Shown: positions 1-9,104, counted from the first letter of the stretch. The stretch: 42,963 bases of DNA from Deltaproteobacteria bacterium (GCA_017996625.1 JAGOGO010000011.1:1-42963), one strand, 5' to 3'. Notes: a model not told the origin generated them from the sequence alone. Numbers and translations are program-made.

Positions 1-41
1 TCGTTCGATTGTAGTAATACTGGAAGCGTTACACATCCTGG

Positions 42-61
42 ATTCCCGCCTGCGCGGGAAT
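42..61. repeat. REP-like palindrome, copy 1
   Basis: A perfect 8-bp inverted repeat (ATTCCCGC / GCGGGAAT) closes a 4-base loop. The same stem recurs at 6987-7006 and 15087-15106, and a diverged form is at 4767-4796, always between genes. There is no T-run after it on either strand, so it is not a classical terminator for argG. The rest of 1-139 holds no gene that I can support. Confidence 0.75.
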
Positions 62-139
62 GACCATGGGAACGTTTCTTCTGCGATCAACCGGGGCCCG
101 AAGGCGCCCAGAGGCTTGCGCTCACTCTTAACTGTTTAA

Positions 140-1348
140 TCACTTTTCCGCCAGAGCTCTCAGTCGAAGCCGCAGGGCATTGATCTTGATAAAACCCTCG
201 GCATCCTTCTGCCGGTAAACATCATCTTCGTCGAAGGTAGCATAGTCGATGCGATACAGGGACGCAGGAGACTTCCTTCCCACAACAGTGCAGTTACCCT
301 TGTAAAGCTTGACTCGAGCTGTGCCGTTCACTGCTTTCTGAGTTTCATCGATCATAGCCTGCATGAGACGCATTTCCGGGGTGAACCAGTAGCCGTAATA
401 AATCAGCTCAGCATAGCGGGGCATCAGTGAATCACGCAGATGCATCACCTCGCGATCCATGGTCAGGGATTCCACTGCCCGGTGAGCAATCTGCAAAATC
501 GTTCCTCCGGGAGTTTCGTAAACGCCACGGGATTTCATTCCCACATAGCGGTTCTCCACAATGTCCACCCGGCCGATACCGTTCTCTCCGCCCCGGCGGT
601 TAAGGTGCTCAAGCAGAGCAGCCGGAGACAGGCGTTCACCGTCCACGGCCACGGGATCGCCGTTTTCAAACTCAATTTCTAGATAGGTCGGCCGGTCGGG
701 CGCTTTTTCCGGAGACACCGAAAGAATAAACATATTCTCCGGCGGCTCCGCCCAGGGGTCCTCCAGAATACCGCCCTCGAAGCTGATGTGAAAAAGATTA
801 CGATCAGAGCTGTACGGCTTTTCCGCCGTCACCGTGACCGGGATGTTTCTCTGCTTGGCATAAGCAATCAGATCGTTACGGGAGCGAAATGTCCAGTTAT
901 CATCTCGCCAGGGGGCGATAATCTTTATCCCCGGATCAATGGCGTAGCAGGTCAGCTCGAAGCGAACCTGATCATTCCCTTTCCCGGTAGCTCCATGGGC
1001 AACACCGTCAGCATGTTCTTTGCGGACAATATCCATCTGCACCTTTGCGATCAATGGCCGGGCCAGTGAGGTACCCATCAGGTAGGAACCTTCGTACACT
1101 GCATTTGCCCGCAGGGCGGGAAAGACGTAATCTCGAACGAATTCTTCACGCAGATCCTCGACATAGACTTTGCTCGCGCCGGTAGCTTTGGCCTTTTCTT
1201 CCAACCCGGAAAGTTCTTCCGCCTGACCCACATCTGCGGCGTAGGCAACAACTTCACAGCCATAGGTATCGATCAGCCAGCGAAGGATGACCGACGTATC
1301 GAGACCTCCTGAATAGGCCAGCACTATTTTTTTCACTGATTGTGTCAT
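140..1348 (-). CDS. argG: argininosuccinate synthase
   Basis: Joins citrulline and aspartate using ATP to give argininosuccinate, the penultimate step of arginine synthesis, in the cytosol. The 402-residue length is normal for the family. The N-terminal ATP-pyrophosphatase loop AYSGGLDTS is intact (about residues 11-19), as are the family segments [13 protein letters not shown] and APWRDD. The ATG start is supported by a GGGGAG ribosome site 7 bases upstream. It follows argD on the same strand, but about 200 bases of repeat-rich spacer separate them, where many related genomes carry argF. No argH is seen before the window edge. Identity is certain; only its operon membership is open. Confidence 0.98.
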   Translation of the reverse strand: MTQSVKKIVLAYSGGLDTSVILRWLIDTYGCEVVAYAADVGQAEELSGLEEKAKATGASKVYVEDLREEFVRDYVFPALRANAVYEGSYLMGTSLARPLIAKVQMDIVRKEHADGVAHGATGKGNDQVRFELTCYAIDPGIKIIAPWRDDNWTFRSRNDLIAYAKQRNIPVTVTAEKPYSSDRNLFHISFEGGILEDPWAEPPENMFILSVSPEKAPDRPTYLEIEFENGDPVAVDGERLSPAALLEHLNRRGGENGIGRVDIVENRYVGMKSRGVYETPGGTILQIAHRAVESLTMDREVMHLRDSLMPRYAELIYYGYWFTPEMRLMQAMIDETQKAVNGTARVKLYKGNCTVVGRKSPASLYRIDYATFDEDDVYRQKDAEGFIKINALRLRLRALAEK

Positions 1349-1385
1349 ATGTTTGCTCCCCTAAAGATGTCCATCGTTATTCTGT

Positions 1386-1550
1386 GTTTTCCGTTCACCG
1401 TTGACCGTTATCCGTAAGAGCAAAGGGAAGAGAGCTTTAATTCGGAACGCTTCGCAGCATTGGTAGATAACGGCTGATCAGTCTTTGTCGGTAAACGGTG
1501 AATCCCGCTTCAGCGGGATCAACGCGCAGCTCGTGAACGGTCAACGATTA
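1386..1550. repeat. heptamer-periodic spacer between argD and argG
   Basis: The 202-base gap between argD and argG contains 7-bp-periodic blocks of the type CCGTTCA-CCGTTGA-CCGTTAT near 1389-1412. Roughly complementary blocks (GGTAAACGGTGAA, GTGAACGGTCAACG) lie near 1488-1550. Opposite ends could therefore pair. A short palindrome (CCCGCT / AGCGGG) sits near 1504-1518. No coding sequence is seen here. Confidence 0.5.
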
Positions 1551-2732
1551 TCATATCTTCGCTAGCACTGCATCCAGCGTGGAAATCAGCGTATCAATTT
1601 CTCTTCGGGTAACGACCAATGGTGGAATAAACCGCAGCACGGTATCCTGAACGCAGTTGACGAGCACACCCTTCTCCATACATTGTCTGACCACCTCTGC
1701 TCCTGGAATACTAAGGTCCATACCCACAAGCAGACCCTTGCCGCGAATCTCTCGTATCACTGGGTACGTTGTTTTAAGTTGCTGCAACCCTTCCATTAAC
1801 GCCGCACCCATGGCTCGGCAGTGACCGAGAAATTCCGGATCGTTGATCGTAGTCAACGCGGCCAGGGCTGCCGCTGTCACCACGGGATTCCCGCCGAAGG
1901 TTGTCGCGTGCGTCCCCGGGCCAAGGCTTGCTGCTATCTCATTACGAGTCAGCACTGCACCAATGGGAAGCCCACCCGCAAGTCCTTTAGCCAATGTCAT
2001 AATATCCGGGAGCACACCATAGTGCTGATACGCAAAGAGTGTTCCGGTTCGCCCCATACCGGTCTGGATCTCATCAAAGATAAGCAGCAATCCCCGTTCA
2101 TCACACACGTTGCGCACTGCGCTGAGATAGCCGAGGTCAGGGCATACGATCCCCCCTTCCCCTTGAATCGGCTCCAAAAGGACGGCGGCGGTTCTATCGG
2201 TAATCGCTTCAGTAAGGGCTTCCATATTGTTAAACGGAACATGCCTGAAGCCTGGTACCAGGGGTTCAAATCCTTTCTTGACCTTGTCCTGACCAGTAGC
2301 CGTCAACGTCATCATGGTTCGACCGTGAAATGAGTTCGTCGCCGTAATCACTTCAAATCGATCATTCCCACAGCGATCCCGCATATACTTGCGAGTAAGC
2401 TTCATTGCTCCTTCATTTGCTTCCGCACCGCTGTTGCAGAAAAAAACCTTATCGGCAAAACACACTTCCGTCAGAAGCCTGGCGCAGTCGACCTGGGGCT
2501 TACTGTGGTACAGGTTGGAGACATGAATCAATGTATTCACCTGTTTCTGTACCGCTTCCACGATCGCCGGGTGGCAATGACCCAGGTTGCACACAGCGAT
2601 CCCGGCAACAAAGTCCAGGTATTCATTTCCTTGTTCGTCCCAGACCGAACAACCCCTGCCCTTTACCAACGTTATTGGAAATCGATTGTACGTATTAAAA
2701 AGAAACTGCTGAGCATCGGAAATTGTTGTCAT
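1551..2732 (-). CDS. argD: acetylornithine aminotransferase
   Basis: PLP-dependent class III aminotransferase that converts N-acetylglutamate semialdehyde to N-acetylornithine with glutamate as amino donor. The protein is 393 residues, as expected. The cofactor-phosphate motif CNSGAEANEGAMKL, the PLP-ring aspartate in IFDEIQTGMGRTG, and the Schiff-base lysine in TLAKGLAGGLPIGA are all present. It begins 3 bases after the argB stop, so the two are co-transcribed and probably translationally coupled. Some family members also act in lysine synthesis (dapC); the argB context favours arginine. Confidence 0.96.
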   Translation of the reverse strand: MTTISDAQQFLFNTYNRFPITLVKGRGCSVWDEQGNEYLDFVAGIAVCNLGHCHPAIVEAVQKQVNTLIHVSNLYHSKPQVDCARLLTEVCFADKVFFCNSGAEANEGAMKLTRKYMRDRCGNDRFEVITATNSFHGRTMMTLTATGQDKVKKGFEPLVPGFRHVPFNNMEALTEAITDRTAAVLLEPIQGEGGIVCPDLGYLSAVRNVCDERGLLLIFDEIQTGMGRTGTLFAYQHYGVLPDIMTLAKGLAGGLPIGAVLTRNEIAASLGPGTHATTFGGNPVVTAAALAALTTINDPEFLGHCRAMGAALMEGLQQLKTTYPVIREIRGKGLLVGMDLSIPGAEVVRQCMEKGVLVNCVQDTVLRFIPPLVVTRREIDTLISTLDAVLAKI

Positions 2733-2735
2733 AGT

Positions 2736-3620
2736 CTACTCGAGCACAATTTGGGTTCCTACACCTTCACTCGTAAATACTTCAAGCAGCATGGCATGAT
2801 CGGCACGGCCGTCAATAATATGGGTCTTAGCCACACCGCCTCTCAGGGCTTGAAGGCAGCAGTTCACCTTGGGAATCATTCCGCCGGCGATAGTTTTTGC
2901 CTTGATTAGCCGCTCCGCCTCATGAGCAGTAAGAGTGGAAAGAAGCTGTTTCTCCCGGTCCATCACACCTTCCACATCAGTCATCAGGATAAGCTTCTCA
3001 GCCTTAAGTGCTGCGGCGATCGCTCCGGCGACTGTATCGGCGTTAATATTGTATGACTCGCCTTCCTTTCCTGCCCCGATCGGGGCGATGACCGGAATAA
3101 ATCGTTCCTGCTCGAGCGCATGGAGAATTTGGGTATTGACGGCGAGGACTTCTCCCACCATGCCGATATCGATAAGCTCAGGCGGCCGATCAGGCAAACT
3201 GTGCCGGGTAAGCTTTTTCTTGCCCGCCTCTACTAATAAGCCATCTTTGCCACTCAGGCCCACAGCCTTGCCACCGAAGCGGTTAACCAATGCTACGATT
3301 TCCTTGTTGATCTTTCCGCCGAGGACCATTTCCACTACATCCATGGTGGCACCGTCGGTAATGCGCAAGCCGTCGACAAACGATGATCCTATCCCCAATT
3401 GTTCCAGCATGGACCCGATCTGCGGCCCTCCGCCATGGACAACCACTGGCTGAATGCCGATGTAGTTGAGCAGAACGATATCCTTGGCAAAGTTTTCCTT
3501 CAGCCGATCTTCCTGCATGGCGCTGCCACCGTATTTGATCACAAAGGTCTTTTGAGAAAAACGACGAAGATAGGGCAGCGCTTCCATTAGGATACTTGCT
3601 TTTTCTGTAGCGTCACGCAT
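2736..3620 (-). CDS. argB: acetylglutamate kinase
   Basis: Phosphorylates N-acetylglutamate with ATP, the committed step of arginine synthesis. It has the amino-acid-kinase fold: the KYGGSAM phosphate loop near residue 29, the [10 protein letters not shown] substrate loop, and the C-terminal TDVEGVMD nucleotide segment. At 294 residues it is the usual length. The N-terminal helix before the first strand ([17 protein letters not shown]) resembles that of hexameric, arginine-inhibited enzymes, so feedback control by arginine is likely (inference). First gene of the argB-argD pair, divergent from the queuosine-salvage gene at 3742. Confidence 0.97.
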   Translation of the reverse strand: MRDATEKASILMEALPYLRRFSQKTFVIKYGGSAMQEDRLKENFAKDIVLLNYIGIQPVVVHGGGPQIGSMLEQLGIGSSFVDGLRITDGATMDVVEMVLGGKINKEIVALVNRFGGKAVGLSGKDGLLVEAGKKKLTRHSLPDRPPELIDIGMVGEVLAVNTQILHALEQERFIPVIAPIGAGKEGESYNINADTVAGAIAAALKAEKLILMTDVEGVMDREKQLLSTLTAHEAERLIKAKTIAGGMIPKVNCCLQALRGGVAKTHIIDGRADHAMLLEVFTSEGVGTQIVLE

Positions 3621-3685
3621 ACTTAATTCGACTCCGGAAAATGGTCAGTTATGTCAGAAATCGAGAATTAGTTTAAAAATTTTTT

Positions 3686-3691
3686 ATTATA
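3686..3691 (-). promoter_or_regulatory. possible -10 box for argB
   Basis: On the minus strand a perfect TATAAT lies about 65 bases before the argB start within a very AT-rich stretch. No convincing -35 hexamer is seen 16-18 bases upstream, so this is tentative. Confidence 0.3.
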
Positions 3692-3741
3692 GGGTAAAAC
3701 CGAAAGCAAAGAAAGTAATTTTTTTCTACCTCGCAAAGCCT

Positions 3742-4704
3742 ATGCAGGAAATACTCCGAACCACTCGCTGGGTAGTTGAAAGAAGCCGGCTTGTTCATCT
3801 GGATCCAATGGCGGCAACCCAGTCTGTCCACCTCTGGCTCGGCAGTGCGGTCAGCCCGCCGCCCTGGGATACTACCTGTCATTATCACGGCGAACCAGAA
3901 GCCATGCTGTCCTACCTGCTCGTACTGGATACCATTAATTTCTGCTTCTGGCCGGAAGAGGGCACAAAAAGGTGGGAATTTGACTTCAATGGACAATTGC
4001 TCTCCGGCTACCATGGCCTCGCTTCGGCACTCACTCAGGCGATGAATTCGGGTGTTCCCCTCACAGATGCCCACTTTTTGGCAACGATTTCATGTGTTGA
4101 CCTTCAGAAGATCCTGGGTGGTTCCGGCCGCCTGCAGCTCCTCGACGAGCGTGCACAGAATCTGAACGAGCTTGGCGCCCTTCTGCTTGCCCGCTACCGA
4201 GGAAGCCCTTGTCGTCTGGTGGAAACAGCTGAAGGCTCAGCTCTTACCCTGGTGCGAATGACAACCGAACAGCTCAATTCTTTCCAGGACATAGCGTGCT
4301 ACGAAGGTCAGCATGTCTTCTTCTACAAACGCGCACAGATCCTTGCTGCAGATATCTATGGGGCCTTTAATGGAACCGGCTGGGGAGCATTCTCAGATAT
4401 CCGTCAGCTTACCGCCTTTGCCGATTACAAGCTTCCGCAAGTGCTGCGCCATTTGGGAGTGCTGCGGTACAGCCCGGAGCTGCAGGCAGCTATCGACCAG
4501 CACATCCTCATCGCTCCCGGCAGTGCCGCTGAAGTGGAAATCAGAGCGAACACAATCCAGGCAGTCGAAATGATGAGGCAGACGGCCGAAAAGCAGGGAA
4601 TGGTTCTGGCCGCTCATGAAATTGACTGGCTCCTCTGGAACATGGGACAAGAAGAACCGTATAGAGAAAAACCATATCATCGGACCAGGACTGTTTTCTA
4701 CTAG
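3742..4704 (+). CDS. queuosine 5'-phosphate N-glycosylase/hydrolase (QNG1, DUF2419 family)
   Basis: Predicted to release the free base queuine from queuosine 5'-monophosphate so that it can be reinserted into tRNA. The 320-residue protein matches the eukaryotic QNG1 (C9orf64) family along its whole length. Key segments are DTINFCFW (about residue 74), the FYKRAQILAADIY helix, FADYKLPQVLRHLG, and the terminal HRTRTVFY, the last being nearly the C-terminus of the human protein. The ATG start has only a weak ribosome site. It lies about 200 bases upstream of tgt on the same strand, which supports a salvage pathway. Bacterial homologs occur patchily, so transfer is possible. The assignment rests on family motifs; the activity itself is inferred. 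Confidence 0.9.
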   Translation: MQEILRTTRWVVERSRLVHLDPMAATQSVHLWLGSAVSPPPWDTTCHYHGEPEAMLSYLLVLDTINFCFWPEEGTKRWEFDFNGQLLSGYHGLASALTQAMNSGVPLTDAHFLATISCVDLQKILGGSGRLQLLDERAQNLNELGALLLARYRGSPCRLVETAEGSALTLVRMTTEQLNSFQDIACYEGQHVFFYKRAQILAADIYGAFNGTGWGAFSDIRQLTAFADYKLPQVLRHLGVLRYSPELQAAIDQHILIAPGSAAEVEIRANTIQAVEMMRQTAEKQGMVLAAHEIDWLLWNMGQEEPYREKPYHRTRTVFY

Positions 4705-4766
4705 CAGGATGGAAGAGGTTCAAGGTTAAGTCGGCTGGGATCACGAAAGGTCTCGTAAAGATTACT

Positions 4767-4796
4767 TTGTCATTCCCGCGCAGACCGGAATGACAA
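4767..4796. repeat. REP-like palindrome, diverged copy
   Basis: Ten-bp perfect arms (TTGTCATTCC / GGAATGACAA) flank a 10-base loop that retains CGCGCAG of the other copies. It lies between the salvage gene and tgt and could act as a weak transcript-end stem on either strand. Confidence 0.65.
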
Positions 4797-4904
4797 GGAA
4801 ACATGTGCGCACTTCCGAGGCTGTGCATCATATAGTCATCTCACGCTCCATGCGAGACGAATGCGCTTTTCCCATAACGCTCCTAGCAGCATCGAGGAAT
4901 CATC

Positions 4905-6098
4905 GTGTCTTATTTCACCGTAACAAGTCAGGACAGTAACGCTCGTACGGGTAAACTGGTCACGCCTCACGGCGACGTCGAAACGCCGGCATATCTGCCT
5001 GTTGCTACACATGCCGTAGTGAAAGCACTCTCCTCCGATGATCTTCTTCAGTCCGGAGTTCAGGCGCTTATTGCCAACACCTATCACCTGCACCTGCAGC
5101 CGGGTGAGACCCTGATTGCCCGCTTAGGCGGGTTGCACCAATTCATGCGCTGGCCTCGGCCTCTCATCACCGACTCGGGCGGTTTTCAGGCGCTTAGCCT
5201 AGGGGCCGCCAAGGATCACGGCGTTGGCAAAATTGCCTCGACTACGGACCTGCCGGTCAGCGAATCTTCCAGCCCGAAATCCACGGCAAGAGGTTTTGTA
5301 GAAATCCATGAGCCCGGCATCGCCTTCACTTCTCATCTGGATGGCACCTCTTGTCTCTTTTCTCCCGAAGCAGCCATTGCTATGCAAAGGAAGCTCGGAG
5401 CGGATGTCATTCTCGTCCTTGATGAATGCACCTCCCCGGCCCATGGTTATGGATACACCAGATCGTCCCTTGAACGCACCCATCGTTGGGCAATGCGTGC
5501 ACTTACAGCCTTTCAAAACTCTCCAGCCAATGGCCAGGCCCTCTGGGCCGTAGTCCAAGGAGGTGTTTTCGAGGATCTGCGTCGTCGGAGCGCTTCGTTT
5601 CTCGCTGAGCAGCCGTTTGATGGATTCGCTATCGGCGGAGCCCTGGGATCCACGAAAAAGGAGCTTCCTGAAATAGCTGCGTGGACAGTACCGTTTCTTC
5701 CGGTCAACAAGCCCCGTCACTTGCTCGGCATGGGAGAGATTGAAGACGTTTTTGCCGGAGTACATGCTGGTATCGATGCTTTCGATTGTATTCTGCCGAC
5801 TCTTCTGGCCCGAACCGGAACCTTCTTGCTGAAGACAGCGCCCCGTTATCGCATTCACATTCTCAACGCGCAGTTTAGGGATGATCCCCGCCCGATCGAC
5901 GAAGACTGCTTTTGCCCGGCCTGTACCGGATACTCCCGGGCCTATCTCCGGCACCTTTTCGCAGCCCGGGAACCTTTGGGCGTCCGCCTCGCCGGAATAC
6001 ACAACATCTTCTTTATGGAATCGCTGATGCGTGAGATCCGCCGGTCCATCCAGGAAAAGCGCTTCGAAGCGTTGTACAAGGAATGGATGGACACATAG
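4905..6098 (+). CDS. tgt: tRNA-guanine transglycosylase, possible queuine-using variant
   Basis: Exchanges guanine-34 of GUN-anticodon tRNAs for a deazaguanine base. It keeps the catalytic aspartates in ITDSGGFQALSLG and GIDAFDCILPT, the VLDECTSP segment, and the zinc site CFCPAC followed by a histidine (RHLF). The start is GTG behind GAGG. Unusually, the loop that reads LAVG in preQ1-specific enzymes reads GGALGS here, placing glycine where Zymomonas Val233 sits. Eukaryotic queuine-using enzymes also have glycine there. The neighbouring cysteine (DEC) is kept. There is also an extra Ser/Thr-rich insertion after the first catalytic loop. Together with the QNG1-like neighbour, this suggests salvaged queuine rather than preQ1 as substrate (inference). 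Confidence 0.94.
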   Translation: MSYFTVTSQDSNARTGKLVTPHGDVETPAYLPVATHAVVKALSSDDLLQSGVQALIANTYHLHLQPGETLIARLGGLHQFMRWPRPLITDSGGFQALSLGAAKDHGVGKIASTTDLPVSESSSPKSTARGFVEIHEPGIAFTSHLDGTSCLFSPEAAIAMQRKLGADVILVLDECTSPAHGYGYTRSSLERTHRWAMRALTAFQNSPANGQALWAVVQGGVFEDLRRRSASFLAEQPFDGFAIGGALGSTKKELPEIAAWTVPFLPVNKPRHLLGMGEIEDVFAGVHAGIDAFDCILPTLLARTGTFLLKTAPRYRIHILNAQFRDDPRPIDEDCFCPACTGYSRAYLRHLFAAREPLGVRLAGIHNIFFMESLMREIRRSIQEKRFEALYKEWMDT

Positions 6099-6100
6099 GT

Positions 6101-6242
6101 TCAAGGTTGAAAAAACAGTGAAGAGTGAGGAGTGAAGAGTAAAGAGCACTCAGACGATGGCTGCTTCGGTCCTATTCGTTCTTACTTCCAACTCCCAACT
6201 CTTTACTCCTTACCGTTTCACTTTGAACCTTGAACCTGGAAC
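6101..6242. repeat. heptamer-periodic intergenic spacer
   Basis: The spacer after tgt is built from degenerate 7-bp units. GTGAAGA-GTGAGGA-GTGAAGA lies near 6117, and on the complementary base pattern a run of CAACTCC, CAACTCT, TTACTCC, TGAACCT, TGAACCT and GGAACCT lies near 6189-6242. A related GGTTCAAGGTT occurs at both 4719 and 6100. An open frame crosses this spacer into the next gene, but it is repeat sequence and not a credible N-terminus. Confidence 0.55.
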
Positions 6243-6342
6243 CTTTTCGGGGCTTGCGCCCAGATGCAGCTTTCGCTACAATCATATGTATTGCAAATCT
6301 GGTTTTAGCAGCCTTCATTTTTCTGTCCAAGAGGAAAGGATC

Positions 6343-6825
6343 ATGCCCATCTATGAGTTTTTCTGTGACGAGTGTATGACGGTTTTTACCTTTTATTCAC
6401 GCGCGGTCAATACGACTACTATTCCCGGATGTCCCAAATGCACCAACCGGAAACTGTCCCGGATGATGAGCGCCTTTGCCGCCATCTCGGGTTCGCGAAA
6501 GGATACCGATGATGCTGATCTGCCGATCGACGAATCCAAGATGGAGGGCGCGCTCCGGTTTCTCGAAAGCAACATGTCTTCGATGTCTGAAGATGATCCC
6601 CGCCAGGCAACTGCGCTGATTCGACAAATGACAGAAGCGATGGGAGGAAATCTGGACGAGGGTGTTGAAGAGGCGCTGCGGCGCGTTGAAGCAGGCGAAG
6701 ACCCGGAGAAGGTGGAAGCAGAAATGGGGGATCAGTTGGATCCGGAAAAGCTCTTTTCAGGCAGCAGGAAGAAAAAAGGGGGGGCGAGAAAAATTACCTA
6801 TGATGAGACACTCTATGATCTCTGA
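6343..6825 (+). CDS. FmdB-family zinc-ribbon protein
   Basis: A 160-residue soluble protein with an N-terminal FmdB/CxxC_CXXC_SSSS-type zinc ribbon. It opens MPIYEFFCDEC and has a second CPKC knuckle near residue 34, followed by an acidic, helical, low-complexity C-terminus ending in a Lys/Arg-rich tail. The start is chosen at the ATG preceded by GAGGAAAGG at ideal spacing. A longer in-frame extension to 6157 consists of repeat-derived sequence. FmdB was first noted near formamidase genes and its role is unsettled; nothing here fixes a function. Confidence 0.88.
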   Translation: MPIYEFFCDECMTVFTFYSRAVNTTTIPGCPKCTNRKLSRMMSAFAAISGSRKDTDDADLPIDESKMEGALRFLESNMSSMSEDDPRQATALIRQMTEAMGGNLDEGVEEALRRVEAGEDPEKVEAEMGDQLDPEKLFSGSRKKKGGARKITYDETLYDL

Positions 6826-6983
6826 AGAAGATAGGGGAAAAGGAATCAGAGTCCAGTGCTGGTCGACTCCTATAAAGCGCCAGTAAGCCGCGTGGCGGCA
6901 ACCTATGAGCAGCGAAGTGATGCCCACTTCGTTGGAAGTCCTCAACATGTCATCCCTGTCGAAGCACGCTGCCTTTTATATCC

Positions 6984-7009
6984 GTCATTCCCGCGCAGGC
7001 GGGAATGAC
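6984..7009. repeat. REP-like palindrome, copy 2
   Basis: The fullest copy of the family: 11-bp perfect arms (GTCATTCCCGC / GCGGGAATGAC) around a GCAG loop. It lies in the 250-base convergent gap between the fmdB-type gene and the signalling cluster. The same gap has a small hairpin at 6913-6931 (CGAAGTG / CACTTCG) without a T-run. Confidence 0.75.
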
Positions 7010-7076
7010 ACCATTTTCTCACTTTATTCCTCTTCTCTTCTCACTCTTAACCAGGTAATGCTCTACTGACATCTTG

Positions 7077-8291
7077 TCAGTTATTCTGCAGCATTGTCTC
7101 CGCCCACATCACTGAATCCACGTAAAGCTGAGGAATCTTGCTCTGATCGATATCGAATGCTGCTATATACTTGAGAAGGGTGTCCCAGTCTCCCGTCTCG
7201 TAGCATAGTGCTATATCGAGCAGATCACGGTAGATATTGCGCTCTCCTTTAAGTGCAGCCTTTACATCCTGCGAAAGCGGCATATCATCGACAATCTCAT
7301 CCAGCGGTCTCCCGATGAAGGCGTCGAGATTGGCGAACATTCCTACCAGAAAAGAAGATGATTCTTTCTCCCGGCGTCCAACCTCCTGCGACATTAACTC
7401 GCAGAATTTTGCCTTGATCAGTGCGTTGGCCAGAAGCTCGGCCGTCTTATCCTGAGCGATGATTGTCATGACCACCAGTGAAAGCCATTTACGCACCTCT
7501 CTCTCACCCAGAAGCGAAAGCGCGTGACGAATGGACTCGATTTGTTTCTGCTGTCCGAAGTAAGCGGAGTTTATGTACTTGAGAAGCTTGTAACTGAGCG
7601 ATGCATCACATTTGACGCTCTTTTCGAGCGCCGCAATATCCAGTTCTTCCTGGTGTATCTCCTGCAAAACATTCAAGTAGGCGATTTTGGTGGTTGGTAT
7701 ATCGTTACGGGCTACAATAACCGGTTTGCTGAAAAAGTACCCCTGAAAGTAGCTGTACCCCATTCGCTTGGCTTCATCGAATTCATCGACCGTTTCGGTT
7801 TTTTCAGCCAGCAGTTTGATTCCTCTGCCTGCATAGGCATCGGCAATTTCTTTTCGCTCCTCAATCGATGTAAGCTTGAAATCAACTTTCACAAAGTCGA
7901 CCACATCAAGCAGAGAGCCAAACTCCTTTCCGGCCACTACGTCGTCCAGCGCAAGCGAGTACCCGGCTTTGCGCAGTTCCCTGCACTCCTTCACCAAGAC
8001 ATCATCGAGTTCGACGTCCTCAAGGATTTCAATAACCAGCACTTGGTTAGGCAGATTATGAGCGGTCTTATTGGTCAGAAGATTTCTGGTGAAATTGATA
8101 AAAGCCTTTTTTCCGCCGGTGAGATTGTGAGAACCGATGAGAAGAAACGTGTTGTGGATAACGTCGAGGGTAGCCCGGTCTCCATCGAGTCCATCATACG
8201 CATTGGCCTGCTGGGAACGATAGAGGAGTTCATACCCGAACACATTCTGTGACTTGTCAAAAATAGGCTGCCTCGCAACGAACAGCTCCAT
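7077..8291 (-). CDS. degenerate EAL plus HDOD signalling protein
   Basis: A 404-residue cytosolic regulator of the YuxH/CdgJ type. The N-terminal EAL-like domain (about 1-200) begins MELFVARQPIFD, and its signature is GYELLYR where active phosphodiesterases have an EAL/EVL glutamate motif. Several metal ligands are missing, so c-di-GMP hydrolysis is unlikely. The C-terminal HDOD domain (about 200-400) includes LLKYINSAYFG and the LLGEREVRKWLSL helix. The internal ATG at 8291 is preferred because family members start at this residue; an upstream ATG at 8303 has a poorer ribosome site. Last gene of the minus-strand signalling cluster. Relatives affect motility and biofilm switching. Confidence 0.9.
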   Translation of the reverse strand: MELFVARQPIFDKSQNVFGYELLYRSQQANAYDGLDGDRATLDVIHNTFLLIGSHNLTGGKKAFINFTRNLLTNKTAHNLPNQVLVIEILEDVELDDVLVKECRELRKAGYSLALDDVVAGKEFGSLLDVVDFVKVDFKLTSIEERKEIADAYAGRGIKLLAEKTETVDEFDEAKRMGYSYFQGYFFSKPVIVARNDIPTTKIAYLNVLQEIHQEELDIAALEKSVKCDASLSYKLLKYINSAYFGQQKQIESIRHALSLLGEREVRKWLSLVVMTIIAQDKTAELLANALIKAKFCELMSQEVGRREKESSSFLVGMFANLDAFIGRPLDEIVDDMPLSQDVKAALKGERNIYRDLLDIALCYETGDWDTLLKYIAAFDIDQSKIPQLYVDSVMWAETMLQNN

Positions 8292-8360
8292 AAGCGATCT
8301 CATGTACTGGGAAAAGGATGTGCTCCGGTCAGTTCAGCTGGCAGGGCTGATTCTGAGATT

Positions 8361-9104
8361 TCAAAAGGCTGCTTTTGCTTCTTCAAACGTAGTGGCAATG
8401 CTCAAGGCACTGGTCTCCTTGAACTCTTTCAGCTCGTTGCCGAGAGTAGCACTTCCCATAAGCCGCACCGCAACGCCAGCAGCCTGACAGTGTTGAAAGA
8501 TGGTTACCAGCAGCCGAATAAGCGGTACACTTGTTCCTCCTATATTGCTCAAGTCCAGCACCAATTTGCTTTTCCCGCCGTTCGACAATTCCTGAGTCTT
8601 GGTCTTGAGTGCGTTTTCGACTTCACCGCTAGTGATCCGGTTTATGGTTGCGGGCAGCGCAAGCCGATAAACGTTTCCATCCAGGGTGAAATAGCGTTTG
8701 CCGGCTTCGCCGCTCGCTTCCGTATCCGCCTTGGGCGTCAACTTGACGAATTTGATGGCGCGCTCGATCAGCTGTTCCCCTTTAAACGGCTTGACCATGT
8801 AATCTTGAACGCCCATTTTGATGATTCTCATGACGTTTTCTTTCCCTGACTCGGCCGTCAGCATGATGACCGGTATCTTCTTCAGGGACTCTTCTTTTCT
8901 CAGCTTCTCCAGCATCTCGGCTCCGTTCATGACCGGCATCGTAATATCGAGCACAATTAAATCCGGCTTTTCACGGGCAGCCGTTGCCAGCCCTTCCACG
9001 CCGTTTTCGGCTTCGAACAGCTCGCAGTCAAATGGTGTAAAAGCCTTCCGCACAATCATCCGAATCGTTTTACTGTCATCGACAGTGAGAACTTTCAGTG
9101 ACAT
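8361..9104 (-). CDS. response regulator with CheY-like receiver and STAS domain
   Basis: 247 residues. The receiver (about 1-122) has the acidic pair VDDSK, the phospho-acceptor aspartate in LIVLDITMP (about residue 52) and the switch lysine in YMVKPF. The second half (about 135-245) is a STAS-like domain with LDLSNIGGTSVPLIRLL, where the serine/threonine cluster corresponds to the anti-anti-sigma phosphorylation loop. A phospho-relay controlling a partner-switch, or a scaffold role, is the inference. The start has an AGGAG site 7 bases upstream. It is 25 bases downstream of cheX and likely shares its sigma-28 promoter. Confidence 0.88.
   Translation of the reverse strand: MSLKVLTVDDSKTIRMIVRKAFTPFDCELFEAENGVEGLATAAREKPDLIVLDITMPVMNGAEMLEKLRKEESLKKIPVIMLTAESGKENVMRIIKMGVQDYMVKPFKGEQLIERAIKFVKLTPKADTEASGEAGKRYFTLDGNVYRLALPATINRITSGEVENALKTKTQELSNGGKSKLVLDLSNIGGTSVPLIRLLVTIFQHCQAAGVAVRLMGSATLGNELKEFKETSALSIATTFEEAKAAF

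Noticed and set aside
5199-6149. 316-codon open frame antisense to tgt
   Set aside because: Lies wholly over the conserved tgt gene, has no family features, and results from codon bias in the sense strand.
6157-6342. N-terminal extension of the FmdB-type protein
   Set aside because: The added sequence is heptamer repeat; the internal ATG has the ribosome site and the family-typical start.
6913-6931. Terminator after the FmdB-type gene
   Set aside because: A 7-bp hairpin exists but no T-run follows on either strand.
8490-8849. 119-codon frame antisense to the receiver-STAS gene
   Set aside because: Entirely inside a gene with intact receiver motifs on the other strand.
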